Shown here: piece by piece, positions 18,063 to 27,316 of the stretch
Layout: every line of letters begins with the position of its first letter
Numbering within the stretch: position 1 is the first letter of the stretch
Assembly: GCF_038967635.1 (NCBI RefSeq)
Contig: NZ_CP152413.1
Span: 1,736,001-1,800,000 of the forward strand
Origin: Bradyrhizobium sp. B124
GTDB taxonomy: Bacteria > Pseudomonadota > Alphaproteobacteria > Rhizobiales > Xanthobacteraceae
Direction: 5' to 3'
Length of the DNA stretch: 64,000 nucleotides
The notes under the pieces: generated by a model
What the model saw: the letters and a program-made list of their open reading frames with translations, nothing else
Databases searched by the model: none
Told to the model about the DNA's origin: nothing
Made by a program: the position numbers and the translations under genes

Positions 18063-18413
18063 ATGAAGAACGGGCTGTACTCAATCCACGTCACCCTGCT
18101 GGACGGACGCGTCGGCAAGGGCAGCGGAGTGATTCTCTTCCGCGACGGGCAAATTCTCGGCGGCGATGCCTATCTGTATTACACCGGCAGCTACACGGTG
18201 AAGGGTGATGCGTTCAAGGGCGAGGTCCTCGTGCAACGCCACACCACGCCGCGCGAGACCGACAACCCGCTGTTCGGCGGGCCGGCGCCGGTCGGCATCG
18301 GCGTCTCCGGCACCTTCACCGACACCCGCGGCACAATGAGTGGAACCGCGCTGGTCGGCAAGGCGAGCCTGATCTTCGGCGCAACGCTGCACAAGCTCGC
18401 GGATATCAATTAG
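18063..18413 (+). CDS. GrlR-like regulatory-fold protein
   Basis: 116 residues. MKNGLYSIHVTLLDGRVGKG, GVILFRDGQILGGDAYLYYT, GSYTV, and a C-terminal GTFTDTRGTMSGTALVGKAS form the beta-barrel pattern of the GrlR family, first described as a negative regulator of the LEE type III secretion system. In rhizobia these proteins are common without that system, so the name shows the fold, not the role. No type III genes are nearby. Short and monocistronic. Confidence 0.65.
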   Translation: MKNGLYSIHVTLLDGRVGKGSGVILFRDGQILGGDAYLYYTGSYTVKGDAFKGEVLVQRHTTPRETDNPLFGGPAPVGIGVSGTFTDTRGTMSGTALVGKASLIFGATLHKLADIN

Positions 18414-18432
18414 GGCCTCATGGTATTTTGAC

Positions 18433-18532
18433 CCGTCATCCTGAGCGCGTAGCGCGTCTCGAAGGATGCACGGCCCCGCTAGTGGCCGTCGATCCTTCGA
18501 GACGCGCGCAAGAGAGCGCTCCGGGATGACGG
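18433..18532. repeat. Long intergenic palindromic repeat (GTCATCCTGAG type)
   Basis: Left arm starting GTCATCCTGAG with GCGTCTCGAAGGAT, right arm ATCCTTCGAGACGC ending GGGATGAC: an imperfect inverted repeat of about 100 bp. This is one of the abundant Bradyrhizobium intergenic palindromes. It lies between the convergent GrlR-like and kinase genes and may serve both as terminator. Confidence 0.7.
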
Positions 18533-18547
18533 ATCAGAGCGCGCGGC

Positions 18548-21229
18548 CTACTCCGCCGCCTGCTCCAGCGGCGCGACGCGCGGCAGGATCATCTGGATGC
18601 GGGTGCCGTTGCCCGGTGCGGACTCGAGCGAGAGCCGGCCGCCGAGGCGGTTGGTGATGATGCTGTAGACGATGTGCAGCCCGAGCCCGGTGCCGCCCTG
18701 ATCGCGCCGCGTCGTGAAGAATGGATCGAAGGCGCGGCGGCGCACGTCGAGGCTCATGCCGCAGCCATTGTCGGCGAAGATCACCTCGACATAGTCGTTG
18801 CCGGAGGCGTGCACCTGGATCTCGACCTCGCCGGCCTTGCCGTCCGGGAACGCATGCGCGACCGCGTTGAGGAACAGGTTGGTCAGCACCTGGCCATACG
18901 GTCCGGGATAGGAATTCATGATCAGGTTCGGCTCGCAATCGACGTTGAGCGTCAGATTGTGCTTGCGCAGGCCGGGCCGCAGACTCATCACCACCTGCTC
19001 GGTGAGATCGCCGAGATCGAAGGTGCGCTGGTCCGAATAATTGCGGTCGGCGGCGACCTGCTTGAACGACTGGATGAGCTCCGCGGCGCGGTTCAGATTG
19101 GCGACCAGCTGCGAGGAGGCATCCCGCGCGGTGTTCAGGAAGTCGTTGAGGCTCGAGCGGCGCAGGTCGCCGCGCTCGACCTGGGTCGCGAAGTTTGCGG
19201 TCTTGCGCTCCAGCGCGGAGGCCACCGTGAGGCTGATGCCGACGGGATTGTTGACCTCATGGGCGACACCGGCGACCAGGCGGCCGAGCGCGGCGAGCTT
19301 CTCGGCCTCGATCAGCGAATTCTGGGTTTCCCGCAGGTTGCGCAGCGCCGCCTCCGCGGAATCCCTCGCTTTGCGCATCTCCTGTTCGGAGCGCTTGCGC
19401 TCGCCGATGTCGAGCGCGACCGTGACGATGTTCTCGATGTCGCCCTGGGCATCGAGGATCGGCAGCTTGTTGACGAGCCATTGCCGCATGTTGCCGGCTG
19501 CGTCCTTGTACTCTTCTTCATAGAAACCAAGCTCGCGGCGCGCCGACAGCACGCGCTTGTCGTTTTCGTCGGTCTTGGCTGCGCCGTAGCGCGACATCAG
19601 CTCGGCGGTGGTCTGGCCGATCGCGTCCTGCGGCTCGATGCCGAAGATGCCCGCCATGTAGCGGTTCATCAGCACGTAGCGCAGGTTGCGTTCCTTGACG
19701 TTGATGACGGCGGGCACCGTGTCGATGACCATCTGCAACAGCCGGCGGCCTTCGGCGATGGCATCCTCGGCGCGTTTCTGGTCAGTGATGTCGCGCACCG
19801 TGCCCTCGTAGCGGACCACCTCGCCCTCGTCGTTGCGTACGACGGTCGCGGAATCGGACAGCCACAGCACGGTGCCGTCGCGCGAGCGCACCTGATACTC
19901 GTAGTCGCGCACCGTGCCGTCGCGCCGCATCAGCTGCTGGTACTGCTCCCGCGCCGCCGGATCGACATAGACGGTGGAGGCGATATCGCCGATGCCGTTG
20001 ATCAGGTCCTGCGGCGTGGCATAGCCCATCATCCGCGCCAGCGCCGGATTGGCGTTGAGCAGCGCGCCGCCCGGCGTCGTGACGTAGATGCCGTCGACCG
20101 ATGCCTCGAACAGCTTGTGGTAGCTCTCCTCGGCGAGCCGCTGCTCGGCAAGCGCGCGCAGTGCGGCCTCGCGCGCGCTGTCGGCGTCGACCAGGGTCTG
20201 GCGGAACACTTCGGCGGCGCGCGCGATGTCGCCGATCTCGTTGTCGAGGTCGGCGCCCGGAATGAACGCGCTCTTCTCGCCGCCCGCGACCTTGCGGATC
20301 GATCCGGCGATCCTGGCGAGCGGGCGAACGGTGCGGCGAACCACCAGCACCGAAGCGAACAGGCCGATCAGCACCCCCGCCGTGCCGAGCACGATGCTCT
20401 GCCATTTTGCCTCAGCCAGCGTGCGCGCAAAATCGCGCGACAGCACATGGCCGCGGCGAGAGCTGAGCTCGCGCAGCAGCTCGGTGACCTTCTGGATCAG
20501 GCGGCCTTCGGCGCCGAGTACCTCGCGGTCGATGTCGGCGATCTGGCCCTCGCGCACCGAAATCGCGCTGATCGCTTCGGCATAATTGTCGACCGCGCCG
20601 CGCAGGGCGGGTTCGGCGATGGTCATCGCCCGCATGCTTTGCGCGGCCTGCTCGGCGGCCGACGTGTTGTGCGCCAGGAGCGCGGTGGCAATGCGGCTCT
20701 GCGCCTGCGACAGCGTATTGGCCAGCGCCGCATCATCGCTCGCGGCGACCGCCTTGTCGAACGCATCGCGCAGCGGCGGCAGCCCGGCGACGATCTCGGC
20801 ACGGCGGCTGAGCAGCGCCGAGATGCGCTCGATCCCGCTGCGATAGGTCGCCAGCCGCTGGGTGACGCCGTCGATCATGTCCTGCTGCTCGGGCGCCAGC
20901 TCGATCCGGGTCTTCTTCAGGATCTCGCTCAGCGACTGGGCCGCCTCTGCGACCTGGGCCGACTGGTTTCCGGGCTCGGTGACGAAGTCCCGCGCCGCCA
21001 GCCGCAGCTCGTTGGTGCGACGATCGATATCCTCGGCGATGTCGCCGACGCTTTGCAGCCGCTGCAGCTCGGCGAAGGTCGTATCGATGTGCCGGATCGC
21101 GATCACGCTGGCCGTGGACGTGATGATGATCACAGCCAGCACCAGCAGGAAGCTGCCGAACGTGAGCTGGCCAATGGAGAGGGAGAACGCACGCGGCGCT
21201 TGCGAATTCGGCGGCAATTCAGCGATCAT
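18548..21229 (-). CDS. Membrane sensor histidine kinase (HAMP, two PAS)
   Basis: 893 residues from ATG 21229 (a TTG 21 bp upstream is possible). Order: TM1 about 24-45, a long helical periplasmic sensor about 46-275 (four-helix-bundle type), TM2 about 277-298, HAMP to about 350, PAS-1 about 370-485, PAS-2 about 495-610, a coiled coil, then the kinase core. The H-box GVAHEVNNPVG has the phospho-His near 657. The N-box NLFLNAVAHAF, FADNGCGM, FDPFFTTR and GGTGLGLHI complete the ATPase. No response regulator is adjacent, so it is an orphan kinase with unknown signal. Confidence 0.92.
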   Translation of the reverse strand: MIAELPPNSQAPRAFSLSIGQLTFGSFLLVLAVIIITSTASVIAIRHIDTTFAELQRLQSVGDIAEDIDRRTNELRLAARDFVTEPGNQSAQVAEAAQSLSEILKKTRIELAPEQQDMIDGVTQRLATYRSGIERISALLSRRAEIVAGLPPLRDAFDKAVAASDDAALANTLSQAQSRIATALLAHNTSAAEQAAQSMRAMTIAEPALRGAVDNYAEAISAISVREGQIADIDREVLGAEGRLIQKVTELLRELSSRRGHVLSRDFARTLAEAKWQSIVLGTAGVLIGLFASVLVVRRTVRPLARIAGSIRKVAGGEKSAFIPGADLDNEIGDIARAAEVFRQTLVDADSAREAALRALAEQRLAEESYHKLFEASVDGIYVTTPGGALLNANPALARMMGYATPQDLINGIGDIASTVYVDPAAREQYQQLMRRDGTVRDYEYQVRSRDGTVLWLSDSATVVRNDEGEVVRYEGTVRDITDQKRAEDAIAEGRRLLQMVIDTVPAVINVKERNLRYVLMNRYMAGIFGIEPQDAIGQTTAELMSRYGAAKTDENDKRVLSARRELGFYEEEYKDAAGNMRQWLVNKLPILDAQGDIENIVTVALDIGERKRSEQEMRKARDSAEAALRNLRETQNSLIEAEKLAALGRLVAGVAHEVNNPVGISLTVASALERKTANFATQVERGDLRRSSLNDFLNTARDASSQLVANLNRAAELIQSFKQVAADRNYSDQRTFDLGDLTEQVVMSLRPGLRKHNLTLNVDCEPNLIMNSYPGPYGQVLTNLFLNAVAHAFPDGKAGEVEIQVHASGNDYVEVIFADNGCGMSLDVRRRAFDPFFTTRRDQGGTGLGLHIVYSIITNRLGGRLSLESAPGNGTRIQMILPRVAPLEQAAE

Positions 21230-21504
21230 GTCATCAAGGCCGGGGTCCAATGCACCCCAATATACGGGAAATTACGGGCTTTGGGGAAACATGCTGAAAG
21301 CCCCTCGCCGGCCGGCGGTGTGACCCGTGTCACCCGGGGAGCCATCGGTGGCCGATTCCGGCACAGGGCAGCGTCAAGCCTAGTCGGGCGGGATGCCGGC
21401 CTCCTTGATGCATCCGGGGACATCCAGCCGGCAGCCGGTTTCGGGAGACAGGACATCAGGCGCCGGCAGCCTTCGGCGCCGGGGTCGCCATCGCGGCGAT
21501 GACC

Positions 21505-22386
21505 TCAGACCGTAGCGGTCCTTCGCGCAGGAATCGTCATCGCGGCGACGCCGATCACGACGCAGGCGAGCCCGAGCCACGCCGTCGGGCTCAGCCGTTC
21601 GCCCAGAAAGGCGACGCTGAGCGCAACTCCGATTGGCACCCGCAGATAGGCCTGCGCGGTGGTGCCGACCGAGCCTAAGGTCTGGATCAGGCGGAAGTAG
21701 ATCACGAAGGCGATCGCGGTCGAGAACACCGCAAGCGCCAGCAAGGCGAGCAGCGAGCTGGTCGATGGCGTCAGCGCCCAGGGCCGTTCGACGGCGAGGC
21801 TGAGCGGAATCAGGACCGCCGCGCCCGCGATCAGCGAACCCGCCGCTGGCGCCATCGGATCGAGCCCCTTGAAGCCGCGGCTGAAGATCGCGGCGCAGGC
21901 GTAGCAGATGGTGGCGGCGACGATCGCGACCTCGACCACGATGCCCTCCCCGAGATCGCGGAACGCATCGACGCCGACGATCAGGCAGATGCCGGCCATG
22001 CCGGCAATCACCCCGAACAGCTTGCGCGGGCTCGCGGCCTCGTGGCGGGTGATCGCGGCCGTGAACAGGAAGGTGAAGATCGGCGAGGCCGAATTCAGGA
22101 TGGTGGCGAGCCCGGCATCGACGAAGCGTTCGCCCCAGGCGATCAGCGTCCACGGGATCACGCTGTTGAGGCAGGCCTGGAAGATGAAGCGGCGCCAGGT
22201 CGCGCCATCCGTTGGCATGGTCACGCCGCGCATCCGCATGATGACGAGCAGCAAGAGCCCCGCGATTGCGGTGCGTGCCGCGATCAGCGTGATCGGCGGG
22301 ATAGTCGCGACGCTGAGCTTGATGAACGTGTAGGAGCCGCCCCAGAGGGTGGCGAGCACGAGCAGCAGCGCCAGCTCGAAGCCCAT
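21505..22386 (-). CDS. EamA-family (DMT) transporter
   Basis: 293 residues in ten predicted helices, two EamA repeats of five. ATG 22386 starts MGFELALLLVLATLWGGSYT; a longer start would overlap the hydrolase upstream. FTFLFTAAIT and LSVAFLGERLSPTAWLG are repeat signatures. Such proteins export amino acids or other small metabolites. It starts 35 bp after the alpha/beta hydrolase stop, so both are likely one operon controlled by the palindrome at 23438. Confidence 0.85.
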   Translation of the reverse strand: MGFELALLLVLATLWGGSYTFIKLSVATIPPITLIAARTAIAGLLLLVIMRMRGVTMPTDGATWRRFIFQACLNSVIPWTLIAWGERFVDAGLATILNSASPIFTFLFTAAITRHEAASPRKLFGVIAGMAGICLIVGVDAFRDLGEGIVVEVAIVAATICYACAAIFSRGFKGLDPMAPAAGSLIAGAAVLIPLSLAVERPWALTPSTSSLLALLALAVFSTAIAFVIYFRLIQTLGSVGTTAQAYLRVPIGVALSVAFLGERLSPTAWLGLACVVIGVAAMTIPARRTATV

Positions 22387-22421
22387 ATGGGGCTGCCGCG
22401 CGTTGCCGGTCGCGGGGCAGC

Positions 22422-23366
22422 TCACGACGCGCTCCCTGCGAGCCAAGCAGCGGTCGCCGCAAACAGACCTTCGCGTCCGTGTTCAAGATGCATCAAATGC
22501 GTTGCCCTCGGCACGACGACATCGGCCTTCTGCGAGGCGCCCAGTGCATGTGTCAGCCAGGCTGCGTCGGCATGCTGACAAAGGTTGTCCCATTCACCAC
22601 GGACGATCAGCGTCGGCGCCTGGACGCGGCGCGGGTCGTAGGCGAGCTGCCCCGACATCGCGGCGATGATGTCGGCCTGCGGCCCGTTTGGAATCCGGAC
22701 CGCCGGCGGGTTGCGTCCGGCCGCACCGGCATCGCTTGCCAGATAGGCCGGCCCCCACTCGGCGAGGTCAGGCTCGATCAGCACCGGCGGATGCGACGGC
22801 GGGACGTCCTCGACAAATCGTTTCAATTGATCCGCGATGGAGACCTCGCGCCATGCACCGATGCTCTCGGGGCGTGGCAGCCCCTCCAGCTCGCGCCGGA
22901 CGATCGGCGCGAACAGCACGAGGCGGCCGACCGCATCCGGACGATCGGCTGCAAAACGGCTGGCCGCCATCGTGCCCCACGAATGCGCGACGATATGAAC
23001 CGGCACACCGGCGCGCACCTTGCGGATGTGATCGACCACCGCACCGACCTGAACGGTGGCTTCCGGCGCGCGGCCGAGCGGCGCGACCCCGCTCGCGGGC
23101 ATCGACATCTGACGCGGCCTGCTCGAGCCGCCGAAGCCTGTGAAATCGAAACCCCAGACGTCGAAACCGCCGGCATTGAGATCGTCCGCCCAGGATCGCC
23201 CGCTAAAGCGATAGCCGACCGACAGCGACGACGGGAACGTCGCGCCGTGAACGTACAGCACCGGATCGCCCGCGCCCGGCCAGTGCCGCAGCAGCAGCGT
23301 GTCGTCGCTGCCGGGCAGCGTCAGGTGGGCTTCGAGAGATATTGCCGCTTCGAGAGATGTTGCCAC
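22422..23366 (-). CDS. Alpha/beta hydrolase
   Basis: 314 residues; GTG start with AAAGGA upstream. The nucleophile elbow is AHSWGT, the acid is probably the Asp in RGEWDN, and the His is in ATHLMHLEHG; all three members of the triad are present. The oxyanion strand VLYVHGATFPSS follows the classical HGxxxx arrangement. The substrate is unknown; the lack of a signal peptide puts it in the cytosol. First gene of a probable operon with the EamA exporter, with an operator-like palindrome covering its -35 region. Confidence 0.88.
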   Translation of the reverse strand: MATSLEAAISLEAHLTLPGSDDTLLLRHWPGAGDPVLYVHGATFPSSLSVGYRFSGRSWADDLNAGGFDVWGFDFTGFGGSSRPRQMSMPASGVAPLGRAPEATVQVGAVVDHIRKVRAGVPVHIVAHSWGTMAASRFAADRPDAVGRLVLFAPIVRRELEGLPRPESIGAWREVSIADQLKRFVEDVPPSHPPVLIEPDLAEWGPAYLASDAGAAGRNPPAVRIPNGPQADIIAAMSGQLAYDPRRVQAPTLIVRGEWDNLCQHADAAWLTHALGASQKADVVVPRATHLMHLEHGREGLFAATAAWLAGSAS

Positions 23367-23437
23367 GTCGGTTCCTTTGCGCCGGGCCGTTCGCCCAGCG
23401 CGGTGATTGACGTGGTTATAGCGAGCTTCTGAAGGCT

Positions 23438-23461
23438 ATACTTCGATGCTCGCCGAAGTAT
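23438..23461 (-). promoter_or_regulatory. Operator-like palindrome upstream of hydrolase-exporter operon
   Basis: ATACTTCG, 8-nt spacer, CGAAGTAT: perfect 8-bp arms. On the minus strand a TATAAC -10 box (23420-23415) lies 17 bp downstream, so the palindrome sits on the -35 position, 72 bp before the GTG start. No T-run follows, which argues against a terminator. A close variant lies at 37326-37349 on an ArsR promoter. Confidence 0.6.
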
Positions 23462-23483
23462 CGTGGCTCCGGTCCGCGGGAGC

Positions 23484-24281
23484 TCAGCCCATCGCGCCGA
23501 CGTCGAACACCTCGCCGTCGTAGCCCGCTTCCTTGGGGATTCGGAGCTGGCGGCCGTTGGCGGTCTTGGTCATCACGGGCATCACGGCGACGATCGACTT
23601 GCCCTTGCTGTCGGCGAGCGCGGCGCCGACGTTCGGCTGCTTGCCGAGCCTGATCAGATTGCGCGTGGTGGGGAACGGCAGCTTGAAGCGGCCGGTCTCG
23701 CCGCCCTCCAGCGCCTCGCGCGTCGACACCCAGATCGAGTCGGTCGATTCCTTGCCGTCATGGGCGCCGAGCTGCTCGGGCGGCGCGGCGGCGAGGAAGA
23801 ACCAGGTGTCGAAGCGCTTCGGCATGCCTTCCGGCGTGATCCAGTGCGCATACGGCACGAGCTCGTCGAGCGCGAGCACCATGCCATTGTCCGTGAGCAC
23901 CTTGAGGAAGGTGATCTTGCCTTCGTTCAACGCCGCACGATGCGCGGTCGCGATGTCGTTCGCACGCCCGGCGTCGACCAGATCCTTCGACCCCCGCGGC
24001 CGCGCCAGCAGGATGCCGCTCTCCTCGAAGGTTTCGCGGATCGCGGCGATGCGGAAACCGAGCGCGTCGCCGTCGAGCCCTTCTCCGCCCGAACAGAGCG
24101 CGGGATCGGCGGCGATCTCCTTGTCGTTCTTGTCGACGCTGCCGCCCGGAAACACCAGCGCGCCGGAATTGAACTCGATCTGGTGATGGCGGACCATCAT
24201 GAAGACTTCAATTTCGGACGACGTTCCGTCACGCAGCAGCAGCACGGTCGAAGCAAGGCGCGGGGCAACGATCTCGGTCAT
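23484..24281 (-). CDS. NUDIX hydrolase, NUDT7/NUDT19-like (possible CoA/acyl-CoA type)
   Basis: 265 residues. The NUDIX box is FPGG at about 44-47 with a long insert before AAIRETFEESGILL, the split arrangement typical of the NUDT19-like group, whose members cleave CoA and acyl-CoA. PPi-linked hydrolysis in the cytosol is expected. It follows the DapA-like gene by 3 bp and so is translated from the same mRNA. Its place at the end of an acyl-CoA degradation block fits a CoA-related job (inference). Confidence 0.82.
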   Translation of the reverse strand: MTEIVAPRLASTVLLLRDGTSSEIEVFMMVRHHQIEFNSGALVFPGGSVDKNDKEIAADPALCSGGEGLDGDALGFRIAAIRETFEESGILLARPRGSKDLVDAGRANDIATAHRAALNEGKITFLKVLTDNGMVLALDELVPYAHWITPEGMPKRFDTWFFLAAAPPEQLGAHDGKESTDSIWVSTREALEGGETGRFKLPFPTTRNLIRLGKQPNVGAALADSKGKSIVAVMPVMTKTANGRQLRIPKEAGYDGEVFDVGAMG

Positions 24282-24284
24282 AAT

Positions 24285-25241
24285 TTATCCTGCTGCACTG
24301 GATTGCGGTTGCAGATTGGCGCGGCGGTCGACGCGCGCCACGCGGGAGAGCAGATAGTCGACCTCCGCCCTCGCCTGCGGCGTGATCACAGCACCGGGCT
24401 TGCGCTGGGCGCTGGAGGAGATGATGCCGCGCTTCTGCAGCACGTATTTGCGCACGGTCAGGCCGACGCCGGGCTGCTGCTCGTAGCGGATCAGCGGCAG
24501 ATGCGCGTCGAACAGATCATGCGCGGCATCGCGTTTTCCGGCCTTCGACAAATTGACGACGTCGATCAGAAGCTCGGGGAAAGCATAGCCCGTCATCGCA
24601 CCGTCGGCGCCGCGCTCCATCTCGAAATCGAGGAACAGGCCGCCATTGCCGACCAGGATCGACAGCGGCCGCAGCGAGCCGTCCTTCTGGAAGTTGCGCA
24701 AGGTCGAGATCTTCTCGAGGCCCGGCCAGTCCTCGTGCTTGAGCATCACGCAGGACGACGAATCCATCACGATCTTGCGGATCACCGCGGGCGTGAACAC
24801 GACGGTGAGCGTCAGCGGGTAGTCCTGCAGAACCCAGGGAATATCGTCGCCGATCGCTTCCTGCGCCTGCTTGAAATAGCCTGTGATCTGGTCGTCGGTG
24901 CGCAGATGCGGCGGCGGCGCGATCATGACGCCGGCGGCGCCCGCATCCATCGACTTCTTCGCCAGCGAGCGCATCGTGGCAAAGCCGGGCGCCGAGACGC
25001 CGACGATCACCTGAAGCTTCTTGGCGCGCTTGACGAAGCGCAGCGCGACCTGCTCCGCCTCGGCGGCATCGAGCTTCGGCGCCTCGCCCAGAATGCCCAG
25101 CACCGTGACGCCGTCGCAACCGACCTCGGTGTAGAAATCGGTCAGCCGGTCGATCGATGCCTCGTCGATGCGGCCGTCGTCATGGAACGGGGTCGGCGCG
25201 ATCGCAAAGGTTCCTGCGGCCTGGGCGGTGAGTTTTGTCAT
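24285..25241 (-). CDS. DapA-family (NAL superfamily) lyase/synthase
   Basis: 318-residue (beta/alpha)8 barrel. The Schiff-base Lys is in CVMLKHED and the partner Tyr in VLQDYPLT. GVTVLGILGEAPKL replaces the usual GTTGE substrate loop (GILGEAP), so pyruvate chemistry may differ from true DapA. Its true reaction is unknown; relatives include 2-keto-3-deoxy acid aldolases and hydratase-aldolases of aromatic catabolism. Operon with NUDIX downstream and probably the SDR upstream. Confidence 0.85.
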   Translation of the reverse strand: MTKLTAQAAGTFAIAPTPFHDDGRIDEASIDRLTDFYTEVGCDGVTVLGILGEAPKLDAAEAEQVALRFVKRAKKLQVIVGVSAPGFATMRSLAKKSMDAGAAGVMIAPPPHLRTDDQITGYFKQAQEAIGDDIPWVLQDYPLTLTVVFTPAVIRKIVMDSSSCVMLKHEDWPGLEKISTLRNFQKDGSLRPLSILVGNGGLFLDFEMERGADGAMTGYAFPELLIDVVNLSKAGKRDAAHDLFDAHLPLIRYEQQPGVGLTVRKYVLQKRGIISSSAQRKPGAVITPQARAEVDYLLSRVARVDRRANLQPQSSAAG

Positions 25242-25273
25242 TTGTGCCTCATCTGTTTCCGCCCTCTATACAG

Positions 25274-25337
25274 CGTCATTCCCCGAGGCGCTATTGCGCA
25301 TCGGGGATGCGCCACTTGGCGCAGCCCCGGAATGACG
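25274..25337. repeat. Intergenic palindromic repeat (GTCATTCC type)
   Basis: CGTCATTCCCCG at the left and CCCCGGAATGACG at the right enclose a smaller inner hairpin. It belongs to the same broad family as the 18433 repeat and fills the gap between the SDR and DapA-like genes of one transcription block. Confidence 0.65.
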
Positions 25338-25342
25338 TACGG

Positions 25343-26221
25343 TCAGAACCGCCGCGCGCCCATCTTGATCTGCTCCTCGGAGAAGAAGATCTCCTTGGCG
25401 TGGGTGGCGATGTCCTCGGCCTTCCAGCCGGTAAAGGGCGGCTTCCAGCCCTCCATTTCCATCATCCGCATCTCGCGCACGCCGCGCGGGCCCGAGACGC
25501 CGAGGACCTTGCCGGTCTGGTCGCCCGACAAATCGCTGACCATGTAGAGCACGGCCGGCGCGATGCCGTCCGGGCCGAGCGCCGCGCCCGGGTTCTCCTT
25601 GTAGCGCGGCAGGTCCGCCGTCATGCGGGTCAGCGCGCCCGGCGCCAGAGTCCAGATCCGGATGTTGTACTTGCGGCCCTCGATCGCCAGCACGTTGGAG
25701 AGACCCCAGATGCCGCCCTTGGCAGCGCCGTAATTGGTCTGGCCGAAATTGCCGATCAGGCCCGACGTCGAGGAGGTGTTGACGATGACGCCGCCGCCAT
25801 TGTCGCGCATCCATTTGAACACCGGCTGGGTGCAGCAGAAGGTGCCCTTCAGATGCACCTTCATCACCCTGTCCCAGTTGGCTTCCTTGGCCTTGTGGAA
25901 GGTCTCGTCGAGCAGGATGCCGGCGTTGTTGACCAGGATGTCGGCGCGGCCGAAATGCTTGATGGCGTCGTCGAACACCGACTGGCCGCCGGCCAAGGTC
26001 GAAATGTCGGCGCAGTTGGCGACTGCGCGGCCGCCCTCGGCCTTGATCCCGTCGACCACCTTATCGGCCATCGACTTGTCGGAGCCCGAGCCGTCGCGCG
26101 GGCCGCCGAGGTCGTTGACCACCACCGCCGCACCCTCGCGCGCAAACAGCTTCGCGTAGGCTTCACCAAGTCCGCCGCCAGCGCCCGTGATCAGCGCCAC
26201 CTTGCCGTCGAGTAATCCCAT
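25343..26221 (-). CDS. SDR dehydrogenase, peroxisomal MFE-2-like 3-hydroxyacyl-CoA type
   Basis: 292 residues. Cofactor loop TGAGGGLG at 12-19; an NDLGGPRDGSGSD segment after strand 2, a hallmark of the dehydrogenase part of multifunctional enzyme 2 (HSD17B4); NNAG at 98-101; Ser in NTSSTSG; and YGAAKGG (YxxxK). Likely oxidises R-3-hydroxyacyl-CoA with NAD. Its match to an MFE-2 hydratase partner encoded directly upstream (26407) supports this. Start ATG 26221. Confidence 0.88.
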   Translation of the reverse strand: MGLLDGKVALITGAGGGLGEAYAKLFAREGAAVVVNDLGGPRDGSGSDKSMADKVVDGIKAEGGRAVANCADISTLAGGQSVFDDAIKHFGRADILVNNAGILLDETFHKAKEANWDRVMKVHLKGTFCCTQPVFKWMRDNGGGVIVNTSSTSGLIGNFGQTNYGAAKGGIWGLSNVLAIEGRKYNIRIWTLAPGALTRMTADLPRYKENPGAALGPDGIAPAVLYMVSDLSGDQTGKVLGVSGPRGVREMRMMEMEGWKPPFTGWKAEDIATHAKEIFFSEEQIKMGARRF

Positions 26222-26253
26222 GGTCGTTTCTCCGTTTTGTTCTTTCTTCTTCA

Positions 26254-26390
26254 CCTCTCCCCGCTTGCGGGGAGAGGTCGGATCGCCCTTGCGATCCGGG
26301 TGAGGGGGTACAGGTCTCACCATGGTCACAGCTCGCGGTGAAAGCCCCTCACCCCGCCCTCTCCCCGCAAGAGTGGGGCGAGGGAGTCGA
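26254..26390. repeat. Compound intergenic repeat with hairpins
   Basis: Begins with the hairpin CCTCTCCCC-GCTTGC-GGGGAGAGG (26254-26277) and ends with CCCTCTCCCCGC plus GGGGCGAGGG. The CTCTCCCCGC/GGTGAGGGG type is widespread in Bradyrhizobium. It lies between the MaoC hydratase and SDR genes. Confidence 0.6.
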
Positions 26391-26406
26391 CGGTCGTCGC
26401 TTCTAG

Positions 26407-27267
26407 CTACGCCAGCACCGTCTTGCCGCTCTTGATCACGGTGACGCCGCGCGATTTCACCTTTGCCTCGAACGACACCACATTGCCGTCCTTCCAAAGC
26501 TCCATCGTCACGGTCTCGCCGGGAAATACCGGCGAGGAGAACCGCGCCGCGTGCTGCTTGAAGGCGGACGGATCGTAATCGGCATAGGTCTGCAGCACGC
26601 CGCGGCAGGTGATGCCGTAGGTGCACATGCCGTGCAGGATCGGTCGCGGGAAGCCGGCCTTCCTGGCGAACGCGGGATCGGAGTGCAGCGGGTTGCGGTC
26701 GCCGCAGAGCCGGTAGATCAGCGCCTGGTCGGGCCGCGTCGTGATGTCGACCACCTTGTCCGGCGCGCGCTCTGGCACCTTGTGCGGCTCGGGCTGGCCG
26801 TCCGACGGGCCGCCGAAGCCGCCATCGCCGCGGGCGAAGCGCGAGGCGACCAGCGTGGCGAGCTTGTCGCCCTTCTCGTCCTTCAACACGGTCTGGTGGC
26901 GGATCACCGCGCCCTTGTCCTTGCCCTTGTCGAACACGTCGAGCACGGTCGAGTCGGCCGTGATGTGGGCCGCGGTCGCGAACGGCTTGTGGAAGGTAAT
27001 GTCGCGCTCGCCGTCGACCACCATCACGCGGTTGAGATTCATCTCGCCGGGACCGGCGCCCCAGGCCGCGACCGACGCAAACGTCGGCACTACCTTGAGC
27101 GGGCGCGGCGTCAGCACGCCCTCATTGACGAAAGCGAGCTCGTTCTCGTCCATCGGATCTGCGCCGAGACCGATGCCATAGGCATAGAGCATCACGTCGC
27201 GATCGCTGTAGCTGTATTTCTGGCCGAGGTTCTTCAGGGCCATCAGCTGTTCGTACACGATTGGCAT
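26407..27267 (-). CDS. MaoC-like enoyl-CoA hydratase 2 (MFE-2 type)
   Basis: 286 residues with two hot-dog domains. The C-terminal one has the hydratase-2 motif YRLCGDRNPLHSDPAFARKA then GFPRPILHGMCTYG, with the catalytic Asp and His. The N-terminal domain (YGIGLGADPMDENELAFVNE) binds the acyl chain. Makes R-3-hydroxyacyl-CoA from trans-2-enoyl-CoA, the substrate of the SDR downstream; eukaryotic MFE-2 fuses the two. Part of the minus-strand acyl-CoA block. Confidence 0.92.
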   Translation of the reverse strand: MPIVYEQLMALKNLGQKYSYSDRDVMLYAYGIGLGADPMDENELAFVNEGVLTPRPLKVVPTFASVAAWGAGPGEMNLNRVMVVDGERDITFHKPFATAAHITADSTVLDVFDKGKDKGAVIRHQTVLKDEKGDKLATLVASRFARGDGGFGGPSDGQPEPHKVPERAPDKVVDITTRPDQALIYRLCGDRNPLHSDPAFARKAGFPRPILHGMCTYGITCRGVLQTYADYDPSAFKQHAARFSSPVFPGETVTMELWKDGNVVSFEAKVKSRGVTVIKSGKTVLA

Positions 27268-27316
27268 TGTTGTTCTCTCCCCGAACCGTTGTTTCTTCGG
27301 CGCTGCCCGTTATTGC

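Noticed and set aside
18674..21502. 942-codon open frame on the plus strand
   Set aside because: Antisense of the sensor kinase gene; composition and lack of motifs show it is a shadow.
23438..23461. Reading the palindrome at 23438 as a terminator for the NUDIX gene
   Set aside because: No T-run follows on the minus strand, and the palindrome lies exactly at the -35 position of the next gene, so an operator fits better.
23463..25547. 694-codon open frame on the plus strand
   Set aside because: Crosses two minus-strand genes (NUDIX, DapA-like) and the gap between them; shadow frame.
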